From NCBI GenBank assembly GCA_039591615.1, contig JBDHDH010000005.1, positions 1-64,000 on the forward strand: a stretch of 64,000 bases of DNA, written 5' to 3'. The notes under the pieces were generated by a model. The model had not been told where the DNA came from, did not search any database, and was given only the letters and a program-made list of their open reading frames with translations. The translations under genes were made by a program, and so were the position numbers. Below are positions 16,925-25,512 of this stretch, one piece after another (position 1 is the first letter of the stretch; every line of letters starts with the position of its first letter). This stretch comes from JBDHDH01 sp039591615. Lineage in GTDB: Bacteria > Gemmatimonadota > Gemmatimonadetes > Gemmatimonadales > GWC2-71-9.

Positions 16925-17295
16925 CCGGCCGGGTTGGCACGGTGGCCGCGGGCCTCCGGGCGCCGGTCCTGATCTATGACGGCAGCTGCGGATTCTGCCG
17001 CAAATGGGTGACGCTCGCCAAGAAGTTGGATCGGCGAAACGCGGTTCGCTTCCTTCCATTCCAGGACGGCGACGCCCCTGTTGTGTCCGGCCAAGAACGG
17101 AACAGTCTGGAGCAAGCGGCACACCTCGTGCGGCCGGACGGTGCGGTGTTCGCTGGTGCGGCGGCGCTGCGAGAGTTCTTCCGATATGTTCCCGGCGGTT
17201 TGGTCGTGCGAGGCATGCTCGGCATTCCCGGTGTCATGGCCCTCGCCGAGCGGGTCTACGCGTGGGTCGCGAAGAGCTGGGGACCGGTACCTTGA
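16876..17295 (+). CDS. DCC-family (DUF393) thiol-disulfide oxidoreductase-like protein
   Basis: 139 residues. IYDGSCGFCRKWV carries the DxxCxxC motif that names the DCC family, a thioredoxin-related group with unassigned substrates. The remaining pattern (FLPFQD, the GAAALREFFRYVPGG helix, a C-terminal VYAWVAK segment) fits. The ATG at 16876 overlaps the preceding hydrolase by 49 bp; GTG codons near 16942 are alternatives that would still keep the motif. Function is unknown beyond likely redox chemistry. Confidence 0.85.
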   Translation: MSWAEILAGGPASVPVAGRVGTVAAGLRAPVLIYDGSCGFCRKWVTLAKKLDRRNAVRFLPFQDGDAPVVSGQERNSLEQAAHLVRPDGAVFAGAAALREFFRYVPGGLVVRGMLGIPGVMALAERVYAWVAKSWGPVP

Positions 17296-17337
17296 GCCAT
17301 CCTTTTCGCCTCCGTTCCGTCTCGCTACCTTACAACC

Positions 17338-17691
17338 ATGCCAGAAGAGCAAATGGGCCAGAATCCGGAGGATGCGAAGCAGCCAGAAGCGGCCACCCTG
17401 GATGAGGCCGCCGTGCGCAATGCGCTGCGTCGGGTCAAGGACCCCGAAGCCGGGATGAGTATCGTCGACCTTGGGCTCGTCTACGACATCGAGATCGAGG
17501 ATCGGAAAGTCGATGTGAAGATGACGCTTACGTCACCCGGGTGTCCGGCCGGAGGGCAGATACTGGGCGAGTCCGAACAGGTCGTTCGAGCTCTCGATGG
17601 CGTGGACGATGTTCAGATCGAGCTGGTGTGGGAGCCCTTCTGGACGCCGGAGCGGATCGACCCAAAGGTCCGCGCCTTCCTCGGTTTCTGA
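17338..17691 (+). CDS. MIP18/DUF59 iron-sulfur assembly protein (SufT/PaaD-like)
   Basis: 117 residues with an acidic N-terminal tail, then the MIP18 core: VKDPEAGMSIVDLGLVYDI, MTLTSPGCPAGGQI (conserved Cys) and VWEPFWTPERI. SufT-like members help mature iron-sulfur proteins; PaaD-like members serve phenylacetyl-CoA epoxidase. No paa genes are present and a full suf operon lies 9 kb away, so a SufT-like role is the better guess. It follows the DCC gene by 42 bp and is convergent with rnd. Confidence 0.88.
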   Translation: MPEEQMGQNPEDAKQPEAATLDEAAVRNALRRVKDPEAGMSIVDLGLVYDIEIEDRKVDVKMTLTSPGCPAGGQILGESEQVVRALDGVDDVQIELVWEPFWTPERIDPKVRAFLGF

Positions 17692-17714
17692 CGGGAGCCC
17701 GTCCCGGCGTTCAG

Positions 17715-18896
17715 TCATCCGCCCACCGCCTTCAACAGCTCGGCGTCCCCCAGGAGCTCGCGCTGCCACGTTCGGAGTTCCGGGATTCGTGCGATCTCCT
17801 CGGCCGTTGCTGGCGGAGTACGCGCGAGAGCCTGCAGCGTCCCGTTGGGGCACACCAGACCGGGGTCCATCGCGATCTCCTTCGCGCGCTCGTTCCGGAG
17901 CTGCTTGAGACGCTCCAGGCGCTGGTCGTACGCGGGGTCGGCCGGGCTTCTCACGCGGCGCTGAATCGTCGGAAGCTCACCCTTCGACACACCCATTCCT
18001 TCATCCACTGCCTCGAGAATGGCGATGCCGTATCGCCGCACCAATGAGGGTGGCATGCTGGGGGTCGCACCGAGGGCTTCCAAATCGCGGGGTGCTGCCC
18101 GGGCGATAGCGAGGAGCGCGTCGTTCCCAAGGACCCGGAAGGGTGCTCGATCGAGTGCGCGGGCCGTGTCATCGCGCCACCGGTAGACAGCGCGCAAGAC
18201 CGCTCGGGTCCGCGGATCCCGCAATCCCTTGGCCCCCCGAATCCGCAGATAGGCGTCCAGGTCATCTCCAGATGGCCCCGTCCAACGTACGGCTTCGAGA
18301 CGGCGAAACTCCTCTTGTGCCCAACCCAGCCGTCCCAGCTGCCGCAGCCGCTCTTCGAGCCGATCCCTGAGTGCGGGAAGGTACCGAGTGTCCTCGGCAG
18401 CGTAGATCAACATGTCAGCGGACAGTGGGCGGCGGGACCAGTCTGCCCGTTGCAGCTTCTTATTGAGATTCACCTGGAAATATTTCTGGAGCAGCGCTCC
18501 CAATCCGACGGCGGGCTCTCCGGCCAGCTGGGCGGCGATTCGTGTGTCGAACAGCCGCCGCGCCGTGAACCCGTAGTCCCGATCGAGAATCCGCAGGTCA
18601 TAGTCGGCATCGTGCAATATCACCTCGACTGCAGCATCAGCCAGGCGCTGGCTCAGCGGTATCAGATCGTTTACTGCGAGGGGATCGATCAGCACCGTCT
18701 CGTCGTCCGTGCTGATCTGAATCAGGTACACCCGATCCACGTAACGGTGGAACGAGGCCGCCTCTGTATCGAGGGCCAGTCGCGGCGCTCCTGCCAACCT
18801 GGCAGTTAGCGCCTCGAGCTGTGCCTGATCTGTGATGAGCTCATCTGGCCCGCGCGGCTCTGGGTCCGACCGTGTTCCCTTTGACATTTGAAGCAT
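17715..18896 (-). CDS. rnd: Ribonuclease D
   Basis: 393 residues, close to E. coli RNase D in size and layout. The DEDDy 3'-5' exonuclease domain (~20-200) has LALDTEAASFH, HDADYDLRIL, LFDTRIAA and YAAEDTRYL. It is followed by one or two HRDC-type helical domains (~215-385). It trims the 3' ends of tRNA and other stable RNA precursors. It is divergent from the alpha/beta hydrolase gene across a ~300-bp gap that contains a palindrome. Confidence 0.93.
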   Translation of the reverse strand: MLQMSKGTRSDPEPRGPDELITDQAQLEALTARLAGAPRLALDTEAASFHRYVDRVYLIQISTDDETVLIDPLAVNDLIPLSQRLADAAVEVILHDADYDLRILDRDYGFTARRLFDTRIAAQLAGEPAVGLGALLQKYFQVNLNKKLQRADWSRRPLSADMLIYAAEDTRYLPALRDRLEERLRQLGRLGWAQEEFRRLEAVRWTGPSGDDLDAYLRIRGAKGLRDPRTRAVLRAVYRWRDDTARALDRAPFRVLGNDALLAIARAAPRDLEALGATPSMPPSLVRRYGIAILEAVDEGMGVSKGELPTIQRRVRSPADPAYDQRLERLKQLRNERAKEIAMDPGLVCPNGTLQALARTPPATAEEIARIPELRTWQRELLGDAELLKAVGG

Positions 18897-18996
18897 CGCA
18901 CTTCATAAAGTTGTCAACATCACTGTCGAGACGGTGTGGAAAACTGCATCGGGATCTGGGGCCGTGTCCCAAACTGAACCATACTGTCGAAATACT

Positions 18997-19015
18997 TTCG
19001 CAATACTGTTGCGAA
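18997..19015. repeat. Perfect inverted repeat TTCGCAA-N5-TTGCGAA
   Basis: TTCGCAA (18997-19003) and TTGCGAA (19009-19015) are exact reverse complements around TACTG. ATACTGT also recurs nearby at 18981-18987 and 19003-19009. The block lies in the gap between rnd (minus) and the alpha/beta hydrolase (plus), about 100 bp from the rnd start. It is a good size for a dimeric repressor operator; no family can be assigned. Confidence 0.45.
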
Positions 19016-19195
19016 GCTGTCTCTGATGTCCCTGACATGCTCGCTTTATGCCTAGCCTGTCCCGGTTCCCATGCGAAAGCTAACTTATGCAACGCTCCTC
19101 CACTTGTCTCCGTCCGGAGAAGGACAGTCATAGACACGCCGCGCGAGCCCCCGAGCCGTCTCTCTCGGCGGTTGTCCCAGCCCGGCGGCACCCGC

Positions 19196-19981
19196 GTGCT
19201 GTCGGTACGCGGCGTTGAGACAGTCGTGGACCTTCAGGGGAATGGTCCAGCATTGCTCCTCGTCCACGGTTTCCCCCTCGATCGAACCATGTGGCGGCCC
19301 CTGTCGTCGGTGTTGATTGGGCGGCTTCGGATCGCGCCGGACCTGCGCGTGGTGAGCGACCGACTGGATGACTCGGGCGCAGCGGGCATGGGCGTCCTGG
19401 CCGATGACCTGGCAGCTCTCCTCGACGCACTCGAGGTGGAGCGAGCCGTCGTCTGCGGACACTCGATGGGTGGGTACGTGGCCTTCGAGATGCTCCGCCG
19501 CCATTCCGACCGCTTGAGCGGTCTCATTCTCTGCCATACTCGAGCAGCGGCGGATTCAGCCGAAGCCAGGGAGGCCCGCGACGAGTTGGCAGGCCTGGTG
19601 CGCGACCTTGGGACTCCCTCGGTTGTCGAGCGGATGTTGCCAAAGCTCCTCGCCCCGAGTTCGCTCGAGACGCTCCCCCAAGTGGTCGAACACGTCGAGG
19701 CGATGATCGGTCGCAACCACACGGACGGGATCATAGCCGCCCTCAGCGCGATGAAGCACCGTGCCGATTCGACGGGGCTGTTGCCGACCATCGGGAAGCA
19801 AACACTGGTAGTGGCGGGAGCTCAGGACCAGCTCATTCCCGTCGCACAGTCCCGCACCATGGCTGCGGCGATACCGGGCGCACAGTTCACCGTCATTCCG
19901 GAAGCGGGGCATCTCGCCCCGTTGGAGCAGCCCGTGGCCACAAGTCTCGTGATCGGTGGGTTTCTCGAATCGCTGCACTGA
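19196..19981 (+). CDS. Alpha/beta-hydrolase fold enzyme
   Basis: 261 residues from GTG at 19196, a normal length for the family. The frame is open back to 18872, but that would overlap the rnd start and the palindrome; TTG at 19172 is another option. Catalytic residues are visible: oxyanion HGFPLDRTMW, nucleophile elbow GHSMGG, acid in AGAQDQLIP and His in EAGHLAPLE. Substrate is unknown; esterase, lactonase or C-C hydrolase activity is possible. It overlaps the next gene by TGATG, so it likely belongs to the molybdenum hydroxylase transcription unit. Confidence 0.88.
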   Translation: MLSVRGVETVVDLQGNGPALLLVHGFPLDRTMWRPLSSVLIGRLRIAPDLRVVSDRLDDSGAAGMGVLADDLAALLDALEVERAVVCGHSMGGYVAFEMLRRHSDRLSGLILCHTRAAADSAEAREARDELAGLVRDLGTPSVVERMLPKLLAPSSLETLPQVVEHVEAMIGRNHTDGIIAALSAMKHRADSTGLLPTIGKQTLVVAGAQDQLIPVAQSRTMAAAIPGAQFTVIPEAGHLAPLEQPVATSLVIGGFLESLH

Positions 19982-20487
19982 TGGCATCTCCGTCTCGCGT
20001 GCCCGGCCAACCCACCGCCCTCCCCGTGTCGCTGACGGTGAACGGGGAGCGGCATAAATGGATGCTCGATCCACGCGTAACCTTGCTCGACGTCTTGCGG
20101 GATCATCTGTCACTCACCGGAGCGAAGCGAGGCTGCGAGCGCGGCGAGTGCGGGGCGTGCACCGTCCTGATCAACGGTCGGCCCGTGTATGCCTGCATCG
20201 CGCTTGCGTGCACCTGCGCCGGCACGCGGGTCACGACGATCGAGGGTCTCAGTCGAGGAGGGCGCTTGCATCCGATGCAAAGGGCCTTCCTCGAAGCGGA
20301 CGCCATCCAGTGCGGCTTCTGCACACCCGGGCAGATCCTCTCAGCCATTGCGCTCCTCGAACACCATCTCCGACCGACGCAGGCACAGATCGCGGAAGCG
20401 ATGAGCGGCAATCTCTGCCGGTGCGGCACGTACCCCAAGATCGTCCGCGCTATCCGGATAGCTGCTAGAGGACGGAAACAACGATGA
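19981..20487 (+). CDS. Molybdenum hydroxylase 2Fe-2S subunit (PaoA/CoxS-like)
   Basis: 168 residues. The N-terminal plant-type 2Fe-2S cluster is bound by CERGECGAC and a following Cys. The C-terminal helical domain has the second cluster motif, CGFCTPG plus NLCRCGTYP. It passes electrons from the molybdenum site to the FAD subunit in the xanthine oxidase family. Unlike E. coli PaoA it shows no obvious Tat signal peptide, so a cytoplasmic enzyme is likely. It is coupled to the hydrolase (TGATG) and to the large subunit (ATGA). Confidence 0.95.
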   Translation: MASPSRVPGQPTALPVSLTVNGERHKWMLDPRVTLLDVLRDHLSLTGAKRGCERGECGACTVLINGRPVYACIALACTCAGTRVTTIEGLSRGGRLHPMQRAFLEADAIQCGFCTPGQILSAIALLEHHLRPTQAQIAEAMSGNLCRCGTYPKIVRAIRIAARGRKQR

Positions 20488-22799
20488 CAACGGTCGATCG
20501 CGATCGGACGCTATTCGTGGTCACGACCGTGGAGATTGAGGGTCGGGAAGAGGAGAGTGTCGTGCAAGTCCCGGCGTTCGAGCCGACCCCTTGGAGCCCC
20601 CGAGCACGGCTCGACCACGTCGGAGCTGGTGTGGTTCGTGTTGACGGGCACGCAAAGGTCACCGGTGCGGCTCGATACACGGTAGACATACAACTTCCTG
20701 GGATGCTGTTCGCCCGCGTGCTGCGAGCCCCAATTGCCAGAGGGGGCGTCTCGCGGCTGGACGCGAGCGCCGCTCGGGCGATTCCTGGTGTGCACGCTGT
20801 CCTCATGGGACGGGACATCCCGTCCATACCGTGGACCCAGGGTGCGCCCCTACTGGGGACCCGGATTCTGTATCCAGGGCAACCCGTTGCGGTGGTGGCG
20901 GCCGACTCCTGGGCGGCAGCCGATGCTGCCACGCATGCGATTCTCGCCCGATGGTCGGCTCGAGAGCACGCGGTTGGCATACCCGATCCCTCTGGCCGAC
21001 CCCGGCGCCTCAGGGGAGCGCCTGCTCCTCCCACTTCCAGGCGGGAGCGCCGTGGGAACGTCGCACGGGCCATCCGCACTGCGCCCGTCGTACTGACTAA
21101 GACGTATCGCGTGTCGCCGGTCGTGCACCAAGCCCTCGAACCGCACGGTTCGGTCGTGTGGTGGCAGGGAGATCGGGTGACCGTGTACGACTCCACCCAG
21201 GGGATCTTCCGCGTGCGCGGCCAGCTTGCCGAGCATCTCGGCCTCCGCAGCTCCCAAATCCGTGTGGTCTCGGAGTTCATGGGTGGCGGATTCGGCGCAA
21301 AAAACGATTGCGGCTCATACACGGTGCTGGCCGCCCTTCTCTCCAAGAAGACCCGCAGGCCCGTGCAACTGGTGCTCGATAGAAAAGAGGTGGTCCTCGA
21401 CACTGGCCACCGACCCGAGACCCTGATGCGTCTGACGTTGGCGACGGGGCGGGAGGGCGCTCTGGCAGCGATCGATTTCGAGGGGTGGGTCGCTCTGGGG
21501 GCCGACGGCTGGGTAGGGGGGCCGGGCCAGTTGATGCACCGGATGTATCGCTGCCCGAACGTCCGGACCGTCGAGCATTTCCTCTACACCAACACTGGCC
21601 CCATGAGCGCATTTCGAGCGCCCTTCTACGTGGAAGGAGCGTTTGCGCTGGAAAGCGCAATGGATCTGGTCGCCCGACGGCTGGGAATCGATCCCATCGA
21701 CTTTCGGCAACGCAACCTCGCCAGCGCCGATCAGGAGCGGAGCCGTCCCTACTCAACCAATGGACTGTCCGCCTGCTACACCGACGTCGCACGTCGCATT
21801 GGATGGTCGAAGGCACGAAAGACCTCCAAGGCTCCCACTAGACGCGTGGTTCGAGGCCTGGGTATCGCCGCACAGGTATGGGGTGCGGGTGGAGGACCGC
21901 CGGCGTACGCGGAAGTACGCATCAATCGGGACGCAACGGCGCTCGTGGCGACCGGAACGCAGGATCTCGGTACCGGGTCCCGAACCATCCTCGGGCAAAT
22001 AGCCGCGGAGGTCCTGGGTCTGGACCTGGAGGACGTGCGGGTTGTACTGGGCGACACCGATGCCGGACCGTACGCGGCCAATTCCTGGGGGAGCATGACC
22101 ACTGCGTCAGTGGGCCCGGCGGTCCGCACGGCGGCGGCGGACGCACGGCGCCAGCTCTGCGAGGTTGCCGCCACGCTCCTCGGCGCTAGCGCAGACCGTC
22201 TGACGCTCCGCCGCGGTCGTGTCCGCGTCGGTGGCGGGCGTAAGTCGATTGCTCTTCGGCGCGTGACGGAACACCTCGGCAACGTCATGATCGTCGGTCG
22301 GGGCCATCGTGGGCCGAACCCCGAAAGCGTGACGGTCGCGAGCTTCGGCGCGCAGGCCGTGGAGGTGGAGGTGGACCTGGACACTGGCGTGGTACACGTG
22401 CTCCGGATCGTCGCCGCGCATGATTGCGGCCGGACGGTCAACCCCGCGCTGGCGGAGAGCCAATTGCATGGTGGGATCATTCAAGGGCTCGGGTACGCGC
22501 TCTGCGAGCGGCTCGTTCAAGATCCCCGAACCGGCGCGGTGCTCAACGCCGGACTCCACGACTACAAGATTCCGACGATGGCAGACATGCCCACGATCGA
22601 TGCGCGCGTGATCTCGAGTGGCGATCCCATGGCGAACCACATCGGCGTCAAGGGGCTTGCCGAGCCCCCCATTATTCCTACCGCACCGGCCATCGCCAAC
22701 GCGGTGTACGACGCGCTAGGAGTGCAGCCCACGGCCCTGCCTCTCACGCCTGCGCGGGTGCTGCAGCTGATCAAGAAACGTCGGACACGACGTCGCTGA
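20484..22799 (+). CDS. Molybdenum hydroxylase catalytic subunit (PaoC/CoxL-like)
   Basis: 771 residues, the large molybdopterin-cytosine-dinucleotide subunit of the xanthine oxidase family. Visible are the entry motif GHAKVTGAARYTVDI, the MoCo-binding EFMGGGFGAKNDCG, GTQDLGTGSRT, the DCGRTVNP/LHGGIIQGLGYAL block, and KGLAEPP, where Glu is the expected base. The CO dehydrogenase active loop AYRCSFR is absent, so CO oxidation is unlikely. An aldehyde or N-heterocycle oxidoreductase is the best guess. It is followed by thiI after 39 bp rather than by the FAD subunit. Confidence 0.93.
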   Translation: MTTVDRDRTLFVVTTVEIEGREEESVVQVPAFEPTPWSPRARLDHVGAGVVRVDGHAKVTGAARYTVDIQLPGMLFARVLRAPIARGGVSRLDASAARAIPGVHAVLMGRDIPSIPWTQGAPLLGTRILYPGQPVAVVAADSWAAADAATHAILARWSAREHAVGIPDPSGRPRRLRGAPAPPTSRRERRGNVARAIRTAPVVLTKTYRVSPVVHQALEPHGSVVWWQGDRVTVYDSTQGIFRVRGQLAEHLGLRSSQIRVVSEFMGGGFGAKNDCGSYTVLAALLSKKTRRPVQLVLDRKEVVLDTGHRPETLMRLTLATGREGALAAIDFEGWVALGADGWVGGPGQLMHRMYRCPNVRTVEHFLYTNTGPMSAFRAPFYVEGAFALESAMDLVARRLGIDPIDFRQRNLASADQERSRPYSTNGLSACYTDVARRIGWSKARKTSKAPTRRVVRGLGIAAQVWGAGGGPPAYAEVRINRDATALVATGTQDLGTGSRTILGQIAAEVLGLDLEDVRVVLGDTDAGPYAANSWGSMTTASVGPAVRTAAADARRQLCEVAATLLGASADRLTLRRGRVRVGGGRKSIALRRVTEHLGNVMIVGRGHRGPNPESVTVASFGAQAVEVEVDLDTGVVHVLRIVAAHDCGRTVNPALAESQLHGGIIQGLGYALCERLVQDPRTGAVLNAGLHDYKIPTMADMPTIDARVISSGDPMANHIGVKGLAEPPIIPTAPAIANAVYDALGVQPTALPLTPARVLQLIKKRRTRRR

Positions 22800-22838
22800 G
22801 GTTTCCGGGCCCGGTCGATCCGTCGTAAGTTTCGGGGT

Positions 22839-24344
22839 ATGTCTGCCAACGTTTCGTACCCGTTTCTCTTGCTGGTGCGTATCGCGCCTGAGATCGCCAC
22901 AAAAGCGAAGCGGACCCGTCAGCGTTTCCTCCGACGACTGGCTGAGAACATGCGCGACGCGCTCGAGTCGGCCGGTGTTGGGAATCGTGTCGATCAGCGC
23001 TGGAGCCGTCTCCTCGTGGAAGCGTCGGATGGCTCAGCGCTGCGGCGAGTCGCGTCGGTGTTCGGGGTGAGTTCCGTCTCGGTGGTCGATGCGAGACTGC
23101 CTGCGAACCTCACCGAAATCGTGCGGACCGGAGAGAGCCTGTACCGTGAACGCGTACAGGGAAAGACGTTCGCCGTCGATGCGCGACGCGACGGCAAGTA
23201 TGCGTTCTCCTCTCAGGACATCAAGGTGGAGTTGGGCCGCGCCCTCAATGCGGTGGGAACGGTGGACCTGAACGCCCCCGATGTCACGGTGTCGGTGGAG
23301 GTGCGAGATGGCGAAGCGTTCCTCTACAGTGGGCGCGTACCGGGAGTGGGTGGGCTCCCTCTCGGGGTCCAGGGCGGGGCAGTCTGTCTGCTGTCGGGTG
23401 GCTACGACTCAGCGGTGGCGGCCTGGCTCATGCTCAAACGAGGGATCTCCCTCGACTATGTGTTCTGCAACGTTGCAGGCGATGCCTACGAGCGCTCGGT
23501 GCTGTCCGTGGGCAAGATCCTCGCGGATGCATGGGGCTTCGGAGACCGGCAGAGCGTGCACGTTGTGAAGTTCAACGAAGTGGTGGGAAATCTCCGCGAA
23601 GCAGTCCAGCCGCGCTACTGGCAAGTGGTCCTCAAGCGGCTCATGTATCGGGCGGCTGAGGGCGTGGCCACAGAATTGGGTGCGGAAGCCATCGTAACGG
23701 GTGAGTCGCTGGGACAAGTGTCTTCGCAGACGCTAGGCAATCTGCGAGCTATCGACGGTGTGAGCCAGCTTCCCGTCTTCCGACCACTTCTGGGGATGGA
23801 CAAGAGCGAGATCATCGCGTTGGCCGAACGGGTCGGCACGGCGGCGGTGAGTGCGCACATTCGCGAGTATTGTGCGATTCTGCCAGACCGTCCCGTTACC
23901 CATGCCAGCCCCCGGGCTGCCGAGGCCGAAGAGTCGAAGCTCGACCTGACGGTGCTCGAGCGAGCCGTTGTAGACCGCAAGGTGATCGACCTGTGGAGCC
24001 TCGAGGCGGTCGATCTGGTCCGCAACTACGTCTTCGTGACCGAAATCCCTGACGGAGCAATCGTGCTGGACTGCCGGGAGCCTCATCACTATCGAGCATG
24101 GCACTATCCCGGTGCCGAGAGATGGAACATCGATGAGCTCGGGCGCAGGTACAGGGAGCTCGATAAGACGCGTACGTATGTACTCTATTGCACGTACGGG
24201 ACCCAGACGGCTTACGTGGCGGAATTCATGCAACACAACGGATACGAAGCGTATTCATTCCAAGGAGGTGTTCGTGGGATGATGCGGTATGCTCACGAGC
24301 GGGACCGAACGCCAAACACCCGACCCATCGCCGCCCGACGCTGA
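22839..24344 (+). CDS. thiI: tRNA 4-thiouridine synthase ThiI with rhodanese domain
   Basis: 501 residues in the long ThiI layout: N-terminal ferredoxin-like and THUMP domains (1-~180), the PP-loop AANH domain with LLSGGYDSAVAAW, the conserved Cys of REYCAILPDRPVTHA, and a C-terminal rhodanese domain (~400-490) with the persulfide Cys in YVLYCTYGTQT. It transfers sulfur to U8 of tRNA and can feed thiazole synthesis. It sits between two subunits of a molybdenum hydroxylase. Sulfur donor cysteine desulfurase sufS is 7 kb downstream. Confidence 0.95.
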   Translation: MSANVSYPFLLLVRIAPEIATKAKRTRQRFLRRLAENMRDALESAGVGNRVDQRWSRLLVEASDGSALRRVASVFGVSSVSVVDARLPANLTEIVRTGESLYRERVQGKTFAVDARRDGKYAFSSQDIKVELGRALNAVGTVDLNAPDVTVSVEVRDGEAFLYSGRVPGVGGLPLGVQGGAVCLLSGGYDSAVAAWLMLKRGISLDYVFCNVAGDAYERSVLSVGKILADAWGFGDRQSVHVVKFNEVVGNLREAVQPRYWQVVLKRLMYRAAEGVATELGAEAIVTGESLGQVSSQTLGNLRAIDGVSQLPVFRPLLGMDKSEIIALAERVGTAAVSAHIREYCAILPDRPVTHASPRAAEAEESKLDLTVLERAVVDRKVIDLWSLEAVDLVRNYVFVTEIPDGAIVLDCREPHHYRAWHYPGAERWNIDELGRRYRELDKTRTYVLYCTYGTQTAYVAEFMQHNGYEAYSFQGGVRGMMRYAHERDRTPNTRPIAARR

Positions 24345-24440
24345 GTGTGAATCGGCGTAGTCACTGTTGGTACTCGAGATGCGTGCGCCGTATGGGCGGT
24401 GCGATGGCGCACTCTTCCCGTCTGCCCCTTGTGCTCCAGC

Positions 24441-24481
24441 CCAGGGCCGGCCGGCCCTTCCCGACGGCGGGAAGGGTCCTG
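24441..24481. repeat. Strong GC-rich hairpin in gap after thiI
   Basis: CCCTTCCCG (24455-24463) and CGGGAAGGG (24468-24476) form a perfect 9-bp stem with loop ACGG. It can be extended by CCAGG (24441-24445) pairing with CCTGG near 24478-24482. The palindrome GGGCCGGCCGGCCC (24444-24457) overlaps it. No T-run follows, so it is not a standard intrinsic terminator. It may mark transcript processing or a partial terminator between thiI and the FAD subunit. Confidence 0.45.
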
Positions 24482-24528
24482 GTGTGCCGTTCCCACGGCA
24501 AATGAGTGGCTGAGCGGCGGGTTTCAGC

Positions 24529-25512
24529 TTGCGATCCTTCCGTTACGCGACCGCGCGATCGTTTGCCGAGGCTGTCTCCTTACTGGGTCCCGATGCAGTT
24601 CCGCTAGCCGGTGGGACCGACCTGGTGCCGCTCATGCAAGAACGGCTCGTCCAGCCCAGGCTGCTGGTCGACGTCCGTCGAATTGCAGGTAGTGCCGACG
24701 TGGAGGTGACGCGTCAAAAGGGCGCTAGCATCGGCGCGATGACAACGCTGGCTGAGCTCACGGGTCATCCGGCTCTCAAACGGCTTTATCCGGCACTCAT
24801 CAAGGCATGCAGCCGGGTTGGAACCGCGCAGATCCGGAACGTGGCAACTCTCGGCGGGAATCTCTGTCAACGGCCCCGATGCTGGTACTATCGAAGCGGC
24901 GTCCGTTGCCTGAAGAGCGACGGCAGTGCGTGTCCGGCACGGGACGGGATGAACGAGTATTTGGCGATTCTGGGCGGCGGACCCTGCTGGGCTCCCCATC
25001 CATCAGACCCAGCCGTTGCGCTGGCGGCGCTCGACGCTCGGATCGTCGTACGACGGAAAGAGGGAAAACCGGTTGCCATCGCGGTTGAGGACTTCTATGC
25101 CGACTCGGCAACGCACCCCCACCGTGAAGTTGCGCTCGGGGCCGAAGACATCATCGAGAGAGTCGTGTTGTCGTCGCACTTTGCAGGGGCGCGGCAGACC
25201 TATAACAAGGTCACGCAGCGGCAGGCCTTTGACTTCGCGCTCGTGTCAGTGGGGGTGGTTTGGCCAAAGCGCAAGCGGAAGCCTTCGATCGTGCTGGGCG
25301 GCGTCGCGCCGAAGCCGTGGCGGATCGACCCGGAAGCTCTTCCACCGGCTCCTGGGGCCTCGACGCGTTCCAAGGCGCTCGAGCTCTGGACGGTGAATGT
25401 CGCAGACCAGGCCCTCAAAGGCGCTAAGCCACTGGCACAGAATGGGTACAAGATCGATATGGCGAAGGCGCTGGTTCGCGAAGCACTGCTGGAGACGTTT
25501 CCCGGCCGCTAA
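24529..25512 (+). CDS. Molybdenum hydroxylase FAD subunit with extra Fe-S loop (PaoB/YagS-like)
   Basis: 327 residues, TTG start; no ATG or GTG is available in frame, and GGCGGG lies upstream. FAD-binding motifs PLAGGTDLVPLM and TAQIRNVATLGGNL are typical of CoxM/PaoB. After the second motif is an insertion with four cysteines (QRPRCWYY, VRCLKSDGSACPARDG, GGGPCWAPHPSD), as in the YagS/PaoB branch where it binds a 4Fe-4S cluster. It hands electrons from the 2Fe-2S subunit to an acceptor. Its stop overlaps that of the convergent deformylase in CTAA (25509-25512). Confidence 0.92.
   Translation: MRSFRYATARSFAEAVSLLGPDAVPLAGGTDLVPLMQERLVQPRLLVDVRRIAGSADVEVTRQKGASIGAMTTLAELTGHPALKRLYPALIKACSRVGTAQIRNVATLGGNLCQRPRCWYYRSGVRCLKSDGSACPARDGMNEYLAILGGGPCWAPHPSDPAVALAALDARIVVRRKEGKPVAIAVEDFYADSATHPHREVALGAEDIIERVVLSSHFAGARQTYNKVTQRQAFDFALVSVGVVWPKRKRKPSIVLGGVAPKPWRIDPEALPPAPGASTRSKALELWTVNVADQALKGAKPLAQNGYKIDMAKALVREALLETFPGR

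Noticed and set aside
18872..19195. N-terminal extension of the alpha/beta hydrolase to an upstream start
   Set aside because: It would overlap the rnd start, contain the palindrome, and add ~108 residues with no fold signature; the domain starts right after GTG 19196.
20484..22799. Aerobic CO dehydrogenase large subunit
   Set aside because: The active loop AYRCSFR is missing and the FAD subunit is of the PaoB type with a four-Cys loop.
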